DNA of 35,331 nt from Methanothrix sp. (GTDB lineage Archaea > Halobacteriota > Methanosarcinia > Methanotrichales > Methanotrichaceae), in assembly GCA_003857025.1 (NCBI GenBank), contig RPOO01000002.1, positions 1 through 35,331 of the forward strand, read 5' to 3'. Below are positions 25,879 to 33,436 of this stretch, one piece after another (within the stretch, counting starts at the first letter, position 1; every line of letters begins with the position of its first letter). A program made the translations under genes and the position numbers. Under the pieces are notes generated by a model, which saw only the letters and a program-made list of their open reading frames with translations, made no database searches and was not told the DNA's origin.

Positions 25879-26337
25879 TTACCCCAGGCTCTCCACCAGC
25901 ACCTCTCCCTCTTCCGTAACAAAAATCTGGGCATCATGCTCTAATGACCTCTTTTTGAAGAGCCGGGGAGCTTTGCGCCGCAGCTGAACGATGATATCCA
26001 TAGATGTGACCGGCAGACGCAGCGACCTTTGATCCGCCGCCTCAAAAATCATCTTGGGCAGATCGAATACGTCTATCCCGGCCAATGCCCGCAGCGAAAT
26101 GGGCGCACGAATCATCATCCACTGCTGCAGCGTGCGCTCAGCCCTGGCGATGTTCTGGTGCGCCCGCTTCTCCAGGATGCTGATGTTGGAGCGAGTCGTG
26201 CCCATGAGTTCGGCTACATCCGCCTGAGAGAGACCTTGAAGACGCAGCTTCAATACCTTTAGCTGCCTCTCTGTTAATAGTGAATCCTCGCATTCATCTT
26301 TTGGCTCCGGAGCGTCATCGAATTCGTCGGCAGTCAT
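25879..26337 (-). CDS. tfx: Tfx-family DNA-binding transcriptional regulator
   Basis: 152 residues, the usual Tfx length. After an acidic 20-residue lead, the helix-turn-helix reads LLTERQLKVLKLRLQGLSQADVAELMGTTRSNISILEKRAHQNIARAERTL (shown here in pieces: LTERQLKVLKLR, GLSQADVAELMGTTRSN, EKRAHQNIARAERTL), which is the family hallmark. The C-terminal half (about 75-150), with ISLRALAGIDVFDLPKMIF and AQIFVTEEGEVLV, is the predicted ligand or dimer domain. The founding Tfx of Methanothermobacter binds the promoter region of the molybdenum formylmethanofuran dehydrogenase operon. Here the gene lies 109 nt after tupC on the same strand, so it may be the last gene of a tungstate-uptake operon and report on Mo/W status. 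Ligand sensing is inferred, not shown. Confidence 0.88.
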   Translation of the reverse strand: MTADEFDDAPEPKDECEDSLLTERQLKVLKLRLQGLSQADVAELMGTTRSNISILEKRAHQNIARAERTLQQWMMIRAPISLRALAGIDVFDLPKMIFEAADQRSLRLPVTSMDIIVQLRRKAPRLFKKRSLEHDAQIFVTEEGEVLVESLG

Positions 26338-26446
26338 GTTATGATTCCGTTAACGAACTATGAGGAGATAAATGCATCTTTTGGCAGCAGCCGCCCTGGA
26401 ATGCGCCTGAAAGAGCTTCGATTCAAAAACAGTCGGAACTGTAAAC

Positions 26447-27181
26447 TCATATGCCGTCGGAACTGCAAAGCATCTGATCGCAAACTTCCCTGTCGCCGAA
26501 GACTTCATCCGGTCGGCCCAATTTTACCAACCTCCCGCCCAGCAGCACGGCCACCCGGTCCGCCAGTTTCCTGCACTGCTGCATGTTGTGAGTGGCCATG
26601 ATCACCGTGATATTCTCGCTTGCCAAGCTCTGAATAATCCCGTCGATGGACTTGGCGCTCTTCGGGTCCAGGTTAGCGGTGGGCTCGTCGAGCAAGAGAA
26701 GTTCCGGCTGCAGAACAAGTGCTCTCGCCAGTGCGATTCTCTGCATCTCACCACCGGAGAGTGTTGCAGCATCCCGTTCCTCATAGCCGGACAGGCCCAC
26801 TGCATGCAGAGCCGACCTCACACGCTCCCCGTCATTTCGGCCCCGGACCTTCAATCCAAAGGAGACATTGCCCTGCACGCTGCCCCGGAACATGACCGGC
26901 TTTTGAAATACCATAGCCATCCTGCGGCGCGCCTGCAGCAATGCCCTCTCGCCCGCACCAGCCATGGAGACACCGTCGAAGATAATCCGGCCTCCTGTCG
27001 GCCCATCGAGCAGACCGATCTGGCGCAAAAGAGTGGTCTTGCCCGATCCTGTAGGTCCGATGAGAGCCAAAACCTCGCCGCGCTGCACTGTCAGATTTAT
27101 CCCTTTTAAAATGTCCACCAAACTCTGGCCCTGACGAGCTGTTTTTCTCAGGTCGGTTATCTCCAGGAACGCCATTCTCAT
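26447..27181 (-). CDS. tupC: Tungstate ABC transporter, ATP-binding protein
   Basis: 244 residues with every ABC ATPase motif: Walker A GPTGSGKTT (about 42-50), Q-loop VFQKPVMF, signature TLSGGEMQRIALARAL (about 140-155), Walker B LLLLDEPTANLD and the switch His in ATHNM. It powers oxyanion import through TupB. Its ATG at 27181 overlaps the tupB stop by 4 nt (ATGA), so translation is coupled. The C-terminus is short (CDQMLCSSDGI), with no regulatory molbindin domain of the kind some ModC proteins carry. The tungstate rather than molybdate assignment rests mainly on the TupA-type binding protein two genes upstream. Confidence 0.9.
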   Translation of the reverse strand: MRMAFLEITDLRKTARQGQSLVDILKGINLTVQRGEVLALIGPTGSGKTTLLRQIGLLDGPTGGRIIFDGVSMAGAGERALLQARRRMAMVFQKPVMFRGSVQGNVSFGLKVRGRNDGERVRSALHAVGLSGYEERDAATLSGGEMQRIALARALVLQPELLLLDEPTANLDPKSAKSIDGIIQSLASENITVIMATHNMQQCRKLADRVAVLLGGRLVKLGRPDEVFGDREVCDQMLCSSDGI

Positions 27182-27864
27182 CTTCCCTGAACTCGATTTA
27201 AAAGCAGATTGATCACCAGCGAAATGGATATCAGGATCATTCCCAGAGCCATAGATAGCTCCAGGTTTCCCATCGAGGTTTCAAGAGCGATGGACGTGGT
27301 GAGGACGCGGGTGTAGCCCCGGATATTCCCGCCGATCATCATGGCCACGCCCACCTCGGAGAGCGCCCGGCCAAATCCAAGCAATACCGCAGCCATCACA
27401 GCCTGCCTGGCCTCATTAATTACAGTTACGATGATCTGTATCTCCGTTGCGCCAAGCGACCTTGCCGTGTCCTTGATTTGCGGACTGACCGCAGCAAGAG
27501 CGGTAACTGTAAGGCCGATCATTATGGGGCTGACCAAGATCGCCTGGCCGAAGACCATTCCCCATGGCGAGAAAAGAAGGCCGAGACTGCCTAGCGGCCC
27601 GGAGCGGGAGATGAGCAGAAAAACGATCAAGCCTACTGTTACCGTCGGAAGGCTGTAAAGGGTTTGAATAAGGTTTACCAGAATCTTTTTGCCGCGAAAA
27701 CTGTGAAACTCGATGAGCCCGCCCAAAGGCACGCAGATGACGGCGGCCAGGAATGCGGATGATAAAGAAATATAGAGAGATCTGGTGGTGATCTCGACCA
27801 CCTGCGCATTTAGTGTTATGATCAGATCAATGGCTCTGACAAATCCGCCCCAGATCTCTTGCAA
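27178..27864 (-). CDS. tupB: Tungstate ABC transporter, permease
   Basis: 228 residues with five to six membrane segments. The ABC permease EAA-loop is present near 155-180 (EARQAVMAAVLLGFGRALSEVGVAMMIGGN). Segments such as YSLPTVTVGLIVFLL and PWGMVFGQAILVSPIM are typical of TupB/WtpB-like permeases. The start is TTG at 27864, supported by GGTG about 8 nt upstream; the next Met is far inside the protein. It begins 57 nt after tupA and overlaps tupC by 4 nt, making a standard tupABC order. It forms the homodimeric channel for tungstate delivered by TupA. Confidence 0.88.
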   Translation of the reverse strand: MQEIWGGFVRAIDLIITLNAQVVEITTRSLYISLSSAFLAAVICVPLGGLIEFHSFRGKKILVNLIQTLYSLPTVTVGLIVFLLISRSGPLGSLGLLFSPWGMVFGQAILVSPIMIGLTVTALAAVSPQIKDTARSLGATEIQIIVTVINEARQAVMAAVLLGFGRALSEVGVAMMIGGNIRGYTRVLTTSIALETSMGNLELSMALGMILISISLVINLLLNRVQGR

Positions 27865-27921
27865 CCGATTTCACCACATCTTCCGCTTTTCGCCCAAGAA
27901 TACTGTCGGCCTTCCCCGTCC

Positions 27922-28842
27922 CTAAGCTGCTGCGCAGGAGGCGGCAGTGGGTGCGGCACACTCGCCATCCGAGCAGCCGATCAATGTGCAGTTGCCCCTG
28001 GCCGGCGAGAAGAGCGCCCTTCCAAATTTCTCCTTCCCGTAGCCTGCGATCAGGTCCTGGCCCTCGTTGGACACAAGGAAATCGATGAACTGGTTGGCAA
28101 GCGTACAGTTGACGCCGGGATGCTTGGCCGGATTTACGGCGATTGCCACATAAACATTGAGCAGATCCGATCCGCCCTCGATCAAAGGAACCAGAGTAAG
28201 GTTGCCCTGATAAGCCATGAACGTGGACATGTCGGTCAGCGTGTAACCCTGCTTTTCATTGGCCAGGTTCAGCGTCGCTCCCATGCCCTGCCCGGCATCG
28301 ATGTACCAGGGGCCGGAAGAGTTAACCTGGGAGTAGTTGAGCCCTGCCTTCTTCCACAGCTGCTTTTCGCGAGAGTGAGTGCCGGAGTTGTCGCCGCGGG
28401 ACACGAATTTAACCTTGTTGGCATTTGCCTTTCCTTTCTCCATAATCACTGCGAAAGCCTGCGACGCATTCATGTCCTTGATGCCCGCGGGATCGTCTTT
28501 GGGGCCTATGATGTAGAAGTAGTTGTAGGCAATGCAGCGCCTCTCCAGGCCGTGCCCGTCCTTGATGAACTTCAGCTCACGCTCTTTGTCGTGCACCAGA
28601 AGAGCATCGACATCGCCGCGCTCGCCATACTGGATAGCAATTCCCGTTCCGCCCGAAACCACATCCAGCGATACATTATACTTCTCATCGAACTTCTCTT
28701 TAACCAGATCAAGAAGCCCGGTATCCTGCAAGCTGGTGGTCGTGGCCAGCTTCAGCCTCGCCCCGTCTGCGGCAACGGCGGAGCAACATAAGACAGCCAG
28801 TGCCAGAACTGACAATGCAGTCAGCAAAATCTTTCTCGCCAT
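27922..28842 (-). CDS. tupA: Tungstate ABC transporter, substrate-binding protein with Cys-rich tail
   Basis: 306 residues. It has a signal peptide (MARKILL then a hydrophobic run ending AVAADG; a CC pair sits inside the run). The TupA hallmark TTTSLQDTGLLD follows at about 33-44, then VVSGGTGIAIQYGERGDVDALLVHDK, GPKDDPAGIK and SRGDNSGTHSREKQLWKKAG, all lining the oxyanion site. The fold ends near residue 280 with LIAGYGKEKFGRALF. An extra tail carries four Cys in 20 residues (NCTLIGC, SDGEC, AASC), which is unusual for TupA and could be disulphide-bonded, bind metal or anchor the protein. Upstream, TATTTATT at 28874-28881 on the minus strand is a plausible TATA box about 35 nt before the ATG, and GAGG precedes it. 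Confidence 0.92.
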   Translation of the reverse strand: MARKILLTALSVLALAVLCCSAVAADGARLKLATTTSLQDTGLLDLVKEKFDEKYNVSLDVVSGGTGIAIQYGERGDVDALLVHDKERELKFIKDGHGLERRCIAYNYFYIIGPKDDPAGIKDMNASQAFAVIMEKGKANANKVKFVSRGDNSGTHSREKQLWKKAGLNYSQVNSSGPWYIDAGQGMGATLNLANEKQGYTLTDMSTFMAYQGNLTLVPLIEGGSDLLNVYVAIAVNPAKHPGVNCTLANQFIDFLVSNEGQDLIAGYGKEKFGRALFSPARGNCTLIGCSDGECAAPTAASCAAA

Positions 28843-28872
28843 TTTGAATCCCTCGTTTAGACACTATAGCTT

Positions 28873-28884
28873 GCAATAAATAGG
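28873..28884 (-). promoter_or_regulatory. Probable TATA box of tupA
   Basis: The minus strand reads CCTATTTATTGC here, about 32-42 nt before the tupA ATG, which predicts a short leader of around 10 nt. The rest of the 238-bp divergent gap to the epimerase gene contains several copies of an AAGCTTG/GAACAAGC-type word near 28973-29055 that may be binding sites, but I cannot assign them. Confidence 0.4.
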
Positions 28885-29080
28885 TTATGTAAGTGAAAGG
28901 GATTACATGCCTCTGCCGGAGATTCTTCAAATCCAATTAGATTCAAATCCGATAAAATTGAAGGGACAAGCCGGAACAAGCAAAGCTTGTGCATGCAAAA
29001 CCAGAACAAACAAGCTTGAACAAGCAGGCCGAAGCGGCTAGAGCAAGCTATATCTTGTCGAATTCCATATACCTGAATCG

Positions 29081-30145
29081 ATGCAGGAAAATACGCAGAA
29101 GAGCGCCGGGAATCATAAAGAGAATTATGCGGGAAAATGTATTGAAAGCAAAAAAAATTATCCTAGCAGTGATGCACAAAAGACGCTGGAAGGCAAGTCG
29201 ATTCTGGTCACCGGCGGCGCGGGATTCATCGGCAGCCACCTGGTGGACCGACTGCTCAAGAATAACGCGGTCACCGTCCTTGACAACTTCAGCTCCGGGA
29301 AAAAAGAGTTTCTGGAGCGCCATCTCCAAAATCCCAATTTCAGTCTCATAACTGCTGACCTTCTCGACTATGCCGCATTGGAGAAAGCCGTGTCGGGAAA
29401 GGACATGGTCTTTCACCTGGCCGCCAATCCCGATGTAAAGCTGGGCGCGGAGAACACCCGCGTTCATCTGGAGCAAAATGTGCTTGCCACCTACAATATC
29501 CTGGAAGCCATGCGCAAGACCGGCGTCCGGCGCATCGCATTCACATCCACGTCCACAGTCTACGGCGAAGCTGCGGTCGTGCCGACGCCGGAGGACTATG
29601 GCCCCCTGCTTCCCATCTCGCTTTATGGAGCCTCGAAGCTCTCTTGCGAGGCGCTAATCTCTTCCTACTGCCACACCTTCGAGATGCAGTCGTGGATCTA
29701 TCGCTTCGCCAACATCGTGGGCGAGCGGGGCACGCACGGCGTCCTGGTGGATTTCATCCGCAAGCTGCGACAAAATCCTCATGAGCTGGAGATCCTGGGT
29801 TCAGGCAAACAGAGCAAGTCCTACCTGGAAGTGAAAGATTGCGTCAAAGCTATGATCTACGCGGTCGAGAACTCCGGCGAACCGACCAATGTCTTCAACA
29901 TCGGTTCCAGAGACGCGATTGATGTGACACGTATCGCGGATATCGTCGCCGAGAAGATGGGTCTGGTCGGCGTCAATTACAGGTACACCGGCGGAGTCAA
30001 TGGCCGGGGCTGGAAGGGCGATGTCATGATCATGATGCTCTCCATCGACAAGATCGAGAGGCTCGGCTGGAAGCCGGAGCTTGGGTCTGAGGGTGCCATT
30101 GAGATGGCGGTTGAGGCGCTGCTCAAGGACCAGGCAGCGAGATGA
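29081..30145 (+). CDS. NAD-dependent epimerase/dehydratase (UDP-glucose 4-epimerase-like, extended SDR)
   Basis: 354 residues. The Rossmann motif GGAGFIGS spans about 45-52, the NAD ribose-binding Asp is in VTVLDNFSSG, and FHLAANPDV follows. The catalytic Ser/Thr and YxxxK are present in TSTSTVYGE and LYGASK (about 150-187). RFANIVGERGTHGVLVDFIRKL and GKQSKSYLEVKDC are typical of archaeal GalE/RmlB-like enzymes. It would interconvert or oxidise a nucleotide sugar for surface glycans. The first 38 residues are a polar, lysine-rich extension that relatives usually lack; no good alternative start exists between it and the Rossmann strand, and a basal start at ATG 29081 is the best available. It diverges from tupA and is not in an operon. 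The exact sugar cannot be read from the sequence. Confidence 0.88.
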   Translation: MQENTQKSAGNHKENYAGKCIESKKNYPSSDAQKTLEGKSILVTGGAGFIGSHLVDRLLKNNAVTVLDNFSSGKKEFLERHLQNPNFSLITADLLDYAALEKAVSGKDMVFHLAANPDVKLGAENTRVHLEQNVLATYNILEAMRKTGVRRIAFTSTSTVYGEAAVVPTPEDYGPLLPISLYGASKLSCEALISSYCHTFEMQSWIYRFANIVGERGTHGVLVDFIRKLRQNPHELEILGSGKQSKSYLEVKDCVKAMIYAVENSGEPTNVFNIGSRDAIDVTRIADIVAEKMGLVGVNYRYTGGVNGRGWKGDVMIMMLSIDKIERLGWKPELGSEGAIEMAVEALLKDQAAR

Positions 30146-30244
30146 GTGAAAAAGGTCCTGCTAGAATTGTTTTTATCTTTCTTTAACGAGATCGGAATGA
30201 AGAAGTAGGGAAAAAATAATAAAAATTATAAAATTATTTAAAGA

Positions 30245-31294
30245 TTAGTGAACATTGCTTACCACCCATTCCGTTTGCTGCCACCAGTCACCTTCCAGAA
30301 GCGTGGCATTGTAGCCCATAAGCTTGAGGCTGTAGAAGAGCCGGTAAGCCTCGGGTGTGCCGTAAGCAATCTGAGTTCCCTTCTTGTTCAGGCTCCTCCG
30401 GTCGAACAATTCCTTTAGCGTGGCCGCGTCTTTGATCTTTGAGTCATCGAAGAGGTTTTCAATGGTCATGGGAAGGGCGGAGTTGGTCAGCTTGTTCAAA
30501 CCGAAATCGGCGAAGTCCCTTGCATCCAGGATTTGAATATCCGACATGTTCAGGAAGCTCTGCAAATTCGTGGGCGTTGCCAGCAGCCAGGGAACAACGT
30601 GCATCTCATAATTTGAGGCGGAGACGAGCGGATTGGTCTTGTCCGGCTCGACGCCTGCACTCCAGGCGGCGTCTATGCCGCCGTCAAGCAGGCCGACATC
30701 CTTTTGGCCCAAATAGCTCAAGGCCCAGAAGACGAAAGCCGCACCGTCATCTGATCCGCCGTAAACCACTATTCGATCGCTGTTGTTTACTCCGGCTTTG
30801 CAGAGCGCACTTGTCGCCAGATCGGGATCGAGGCTGCCGCTTTTTTGCATGTCCTTCCAGTAGAGGTTGCGAGCGCCGGGAATATGGCCGCTCTGATACT
30901 CCTGCGGGCTCCTGACATCCAGAAGCGTCGTCCCTGCCCCAGTGGTAGTGGACAAGGAAGCGGCATCGATGAAGAGCTTCGACTCAGGATATTTATCCGC
31001 CGGGCTCTTTATAGGAAGTGATGTGGTCGAGAGCTGATTGCCGCTGCTTTGATTCCCGCTCTGTCCCTTCTGCAGCATCTTATTCATCTCAGTCCTTTCG
31101 TAAGCATCCTTCTTGGCCAACCAGCCGTCCAGGTCGGTCCAGTCCGGGCAGGTGGGACAGAACTCACCGTTTTCCGTACCTGCCAGTGCAGTGATCAAAA
31201 TAACATTAAGATAAATGGCCGCCAGCAGGGAGATGATCATAGCGATTCCCATTGCTCGGCGATGCCTTTTCCTGCCATACTCAGAGCCACTCAT
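30245..31294 (-). CDS. Membrane-anchored tandem rhodanese-like protein lacking the catalytic Cys
   Basis: 349 residues. A basic start (RKRHRR) and one membrane helix (about 16-38) are followed by a Cys pair (FCPTCPDW) and a Ser/Gln-rich linker, so the globular part is probably outside the cell. Two rhodanese domains follow, about 105-215 (LLDVRSPQEYQSGHIPGARN, WALSYLGQKDVGLLDGGIDAAW) and 230-345 (ILDARDFADFG, YSLKLMGYNATLLEGDWW). The active-site loop reads VVYGGSDDG in the first and IAYGTPEAY in the second; the second normally carries the catalytic Cys of thiosulphate sulphurtransferases, and here it is Gly. Sulphur transfer is therefore unlikely. It may be a binding or scaffold protein. Start ATG 31294 has GGAGAG about 7 nt upstream. 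Confidence 0.85.
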   Translation of the reverse strand: MSGSEYGRKRHRRAMGIAMIISLLAAIYLNVILITALAGTENGEFCPTCPDWTDLDGWLAKKDAYERTEMNKMLQKGQSGNQSSGNQLSTTSLPIKSPADKYPESKLFIDAASLSTTTGAGTTLLDVRSPQEYQSGHIPGARNLYWKDMQKSGSLDPDLATSALCKAGVNNSDRIVVYGGSDDGAAFVFWALSYLGQKDVGLLDGGIDAAWSAGVEPDKTNPLVSASNYEMHVVPWLLATPTNLQSFLNMSDIQILDARDFADFGLNKLTNSALPMTIENLFDDSKIKDAATLKELFDRRSLNKKGTQIAYGTPEAYRLFYSLKLMGYNATLLEGDWWQQTEWVVSNVH

Positions 31295-31319
31295 GATTTC
31301 TCTCCAACCAATAGTGTAT

Positions 31320-31332
31320 GGGCATTTTGCCC
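31320..31332. promoter_or_regulatory. 13-bp palindrome ahead of the rhodanese gene
   Basis: GGGCATTTTGCCC is a perfect inverted repeat (5-bp arms, 3-base centre), 26 nt before the rhodanese start codon. It lies in the expected leader or near the transcription start on the minus strand and could be an operator or a small hairpin. Confidence 0.4.
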
Positions 31333-31359
31333 TATTTCAGGCTTGTTAAAATGGGAAAC

Positions 31360-31367
31360 TATAAATA
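31360..31367 (+). promoter_or_regulatory. TATA box of the ADH synthase gene
   Basis: TATAAATA preceded by a purine-rich GGGAAAC (BRE-like). Initiation would fall near 31387, giving a leader of about 90 nt that contains the repeats at 31384-31425 and 31430-31475. The complement TATTTATA could also serve the divergent rhodanese gene. Confidence 0.5.
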
Positions 31368-31383
31368 CCACAAACTAATCCAT

Positions 31384-31425
31384 CGATGTATTAAATTGAA
31401 CTTTGATGTACTAATTGATACATCG
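31384..31425. promoter_or_regulatory. GATGTA/TACATC inverted and direct repeats in the ADH synthase leader
   Basis: CGATGTAT (31384-31391) and ATACATCG (31418-31425) are perfect inverted repeats, with another GATGTA at 31405-31410 between them. Directly downstream (31432-31475) a TCACAA-like word occurs four times at roughly 10-12-base steps. Together they look like operator sites for a regulator of aromatic amino acid synthesis, or a leader structure. Confidence 0.45.
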
Positions 31426-31479
31426 CAAAAAATCTCACAATAGATCACAAAGAAATCACAAAAATATATCACGATAGGA

Positions 31480-32286
31480 GTGCTGGAATTGAGAGGAACA
31501 TCGATTCGCATGGAGAGGATTATCAACCGCAACACAGGCAATGCAGTCATCATTCCCATGGACCACGGCGTCTCCGTCGGTCCCATCAAGGGCATTCGCA
31601 GCGTCAAAGCCATCGCCGATGCCGTGGCCTCCGGCGGCGCCGATGCCGCCGTTGTGCACAAGGGCGCGGCAGCCTTCGGACATCGGGGCTACGGGCGCGA
31701 CCTGGGCCTGATCATCCATCTCTCGGCATCGACTGCTTTAGGCCCCGATCCCAACAACAAGGTCCTGGTAGCGACGGTGGAAGAGGCTCTCAAGATCGGA
31801 GCGGACGGCGTGAGCATTCAGGTGAACGTGGGCGCTGAGGATGAAGGGCGCATGCTCTCAACTTTGGGCGAAGTTTCCCGCCACTGCCAGGACTGGGGAA
31901 TGCCGCTGCTGGCCATGATGTATCCGCGCGGCAGGAAGATCCAGGATGAATACGCCGAGGTGAACATCGCCCACGCGGCACGGGTGGGTGCGGAGCTTGG
32001 CGCAGATATCGTCAAGACCAATTATACCGGCGACCAGGACAGTTTTGCCAGGGTCGTGGAGAGCTGCCCGGTGCCGGTCGTCATCGCCGGAGGCCCGCGG
32101 GTCGAGTCCGAGCTGGACCTTCTGGCAATGGTGGAAGGAGCGATCGGGGCCGGGGCGCGAGGCGTGGCCATCGGCAGAAATGTATTCCAGCATGAAGACC
32201 CTGCGCTCATCACCCGGCGCATCTGCGGCGTGGTCCACAAGGGCCTGTGTGCCGAGGAAGCTTTACAGATCACGTCTGCAAAATAG
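31480..32286 (+). CDS. aroA': 2-amino-3,7-dideoxy-D-threo-hept-6-ulosonate (ADH) synthase
   Basis: 268 residues of the class I aldolase (DhnA/FbaB) fold, closest to the MJ0400-type enzyme. That enzyme joins 6-deoxy-5-ketofructose phosphate and aspartate semialdehyde, the first step of the archaeal route to 3-dehydroquinate and aromatic amino acids. Visible hallmarks are [15 protein letters not shown] (about 25-39, active-site Asp in MDHG), [34 protein letters not shown], and the Schiff-base lysine in [12 protein letters not shown] (about 185). The C-terminal phosphate site reads VVIAGGPRV and [14 protein letters not shown]. The GTG at 31480 gives an N-terminus matching the family ([13 protein letters not shown]), but the GGAG touches it; TTG 31489 has better spacing from that GGAG. 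The next gene starts 66 nt downstream on the same strand. Confidence 0.92.
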   Translation: MLELRGTSIRMERIINRNTGNAVIIPMDHGVSVGPIKGIRSVKAIADAVASGGADAAVVHKGAAAFGHRGYGRDLGLIIHLSASTALGPDPNNKVLVATVEEALKIGADGVSIQVNVGAEDEGRMLSTLGEVSRHCQDWGMPLLAMMYPRGRKIQDEYAEVNIAHAARVGAELGADIVKTNYTGDQDSFARVVESCPVPVVIAGGPRVESELDLLAMVEGAIGAGARGVAIGRNVFQHEDPALITRRICGVVHKGLCAEEALQITSAK

Positions 32287-32352
32287 GTTGCATGGGTTCG
32301 CCAAACCGCCACAGCAGTAAAGATAAGAAGGAACAGTCATTCAATTAGGCTG

Positions 32353-33333
32353 ATGAAAGCGCTGGCGATATTCTCCATTCTCTTCCTGCTGGCGGCCTGC
32401 TGCCGCGGGTCCGACCTACCGGAAGACGGTCCTCATCTTGAGGTCGCGTCCATTTCCGGAAATCTGGAGATCGACAGGCCATCCGTGATTGCAGTTGAAC
32501 TCCGCAACAATGCAACATATAATGCAACTTATGATGCAGGAGAATCAGACACTGGATCGGATGCGCTTGATGTGGAAAGATCAACGGCCAATGCCGGCGC
32601 AGTAGAGGCCGAGCTTTCCTCGCAAGACGACAGAATCGATGTACTTTCCGGACCGCAGGTGCTCGGAACTTTTGCTCCGGGAATGAATCGGTCCATCCGC
32701 TTTGCGGCCCTGGCCAAGGGAGCGCAAAAGGGCGTCTATCCGCTGCAACTGAGCCTTCGTTTCTCGCGGCTTGTGCAGGTGAGCACCACCGGAGACGAGA
32801 GTGTGCCGGATGTTGCATTTAGTTATGAGGACGAACGGCAGGAACTGCCCATTCAGGTCGATGTGGTGCAGGGACCGAAGATCGAAATCGAGGAGATCAA
32901 GGGCAATGCCGCTCTGGGAAAAGAGTCGGAGCTGGAGACGGTTTTGGCAAATCGCGGTGATGAGACCGCCGTTGATCTTCAGATAAAGATACAGCCCTTG
33001 CCGCCTTTTGTTGAAGCGCAAAATTCACAGGAGCGGCTGCGAATCGATCCGGGGGGCACAGTTTCTACAAAGCTGCGAGTTAATGCAGATGAAAACGCCA
33101 CGCCGGGATATTACCCCTTGCCGTGCAGCATATCTTACAGAAATGGGGAAAACGGGGATGAGCGAAGCGAGGATCTGGCTCTTCTCATTCATGTGCAAAA
33201 TGACTCGTTCCTGGGATGGCTGACGATGCCGGCAGCGGGATTGCTGCTCATGGTCGGCGGATTTTGGGGAGGCAGAACGCTGCTCGGCCAAAAGAAAAGA
33301 AAGGTCAGGAATTTTCGGCGATTGCTTCCGTGA
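32353..33333 (+). CDS. Cell-surface protein with S-layer-like (COG1361-type) domains and C-terminal anchor
   Basis: 326 residues. A signal peptide (MKALAIFSILFLLAACCRGS, possible lipobox-like LAAC) leads into two beta-rich NEW3/CARDB-like domains. The first covers about 30-175 (ISGNLEIDRPSVIAVELRNN, LGTFAPGMNRSIRFAALAKG, GVYPLQLSLRFSR). The second covers about 180-285 (IEEIKGNAALGKESELETVL, GTVSTKLRVNADENATPGYY). A transmembrane helix near 297-312 and a basic tail (KKRKVRNFRR) anchor it with the domains outside. Several N-glycosylation sequons are present (NAT, NRS). These proteins resemble archaeal S-layer-associated proteins, often partners of ABC exporters, but none is encoded nearby. It may be co-transcribed with the ADH synthase gene, without an evident functional tie. 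Confidence 0.75.
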   Translation: MKALAIFSILFLLAACCRGSDLPEDGPHLEVASISGNLEIDRPSVIAVELRNNATYNATYDAGESDTGSDALDVERSTANAGAVEAELSSQDDRIDVLSGPQVLGTFAPGMNRSIRFAALAKGAQKGVYPLQLSLRFSRLVQVSTTGDESVPDVAFSYEDERQELPIQVDVVQGPKIEIEEIKGNAALGKESELETVLANRGDETAVDLQIKIQPLPPFVEAQNSQERLRIDPGGTVSTKLRVNADENATPGYYPLPCSISYRNGENGDERSEDLALLIHVQNDSFLGWLTMPAAGLLLMVGGFWGGRTLLGQKKRKVRNFRRLLP

Positions 33334-33436
33334 CAGGTTCATCGACCGTTTTGGGGACCTGATCGGCGATAGGCGAACGAGCTGCCAAATAAGTTGCCGA
33401 CTTCCCAAAGGCCGTACAGAAAGACATGAACCGGAA

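Noticed and set aside
28974-28989. 15-base identity (GCCGGAACAAGCAAA) with the tRNA intron region near 34945
   Set aside because: A 15-base match is expected about once by chance in a window of this size and the flanks do not match.
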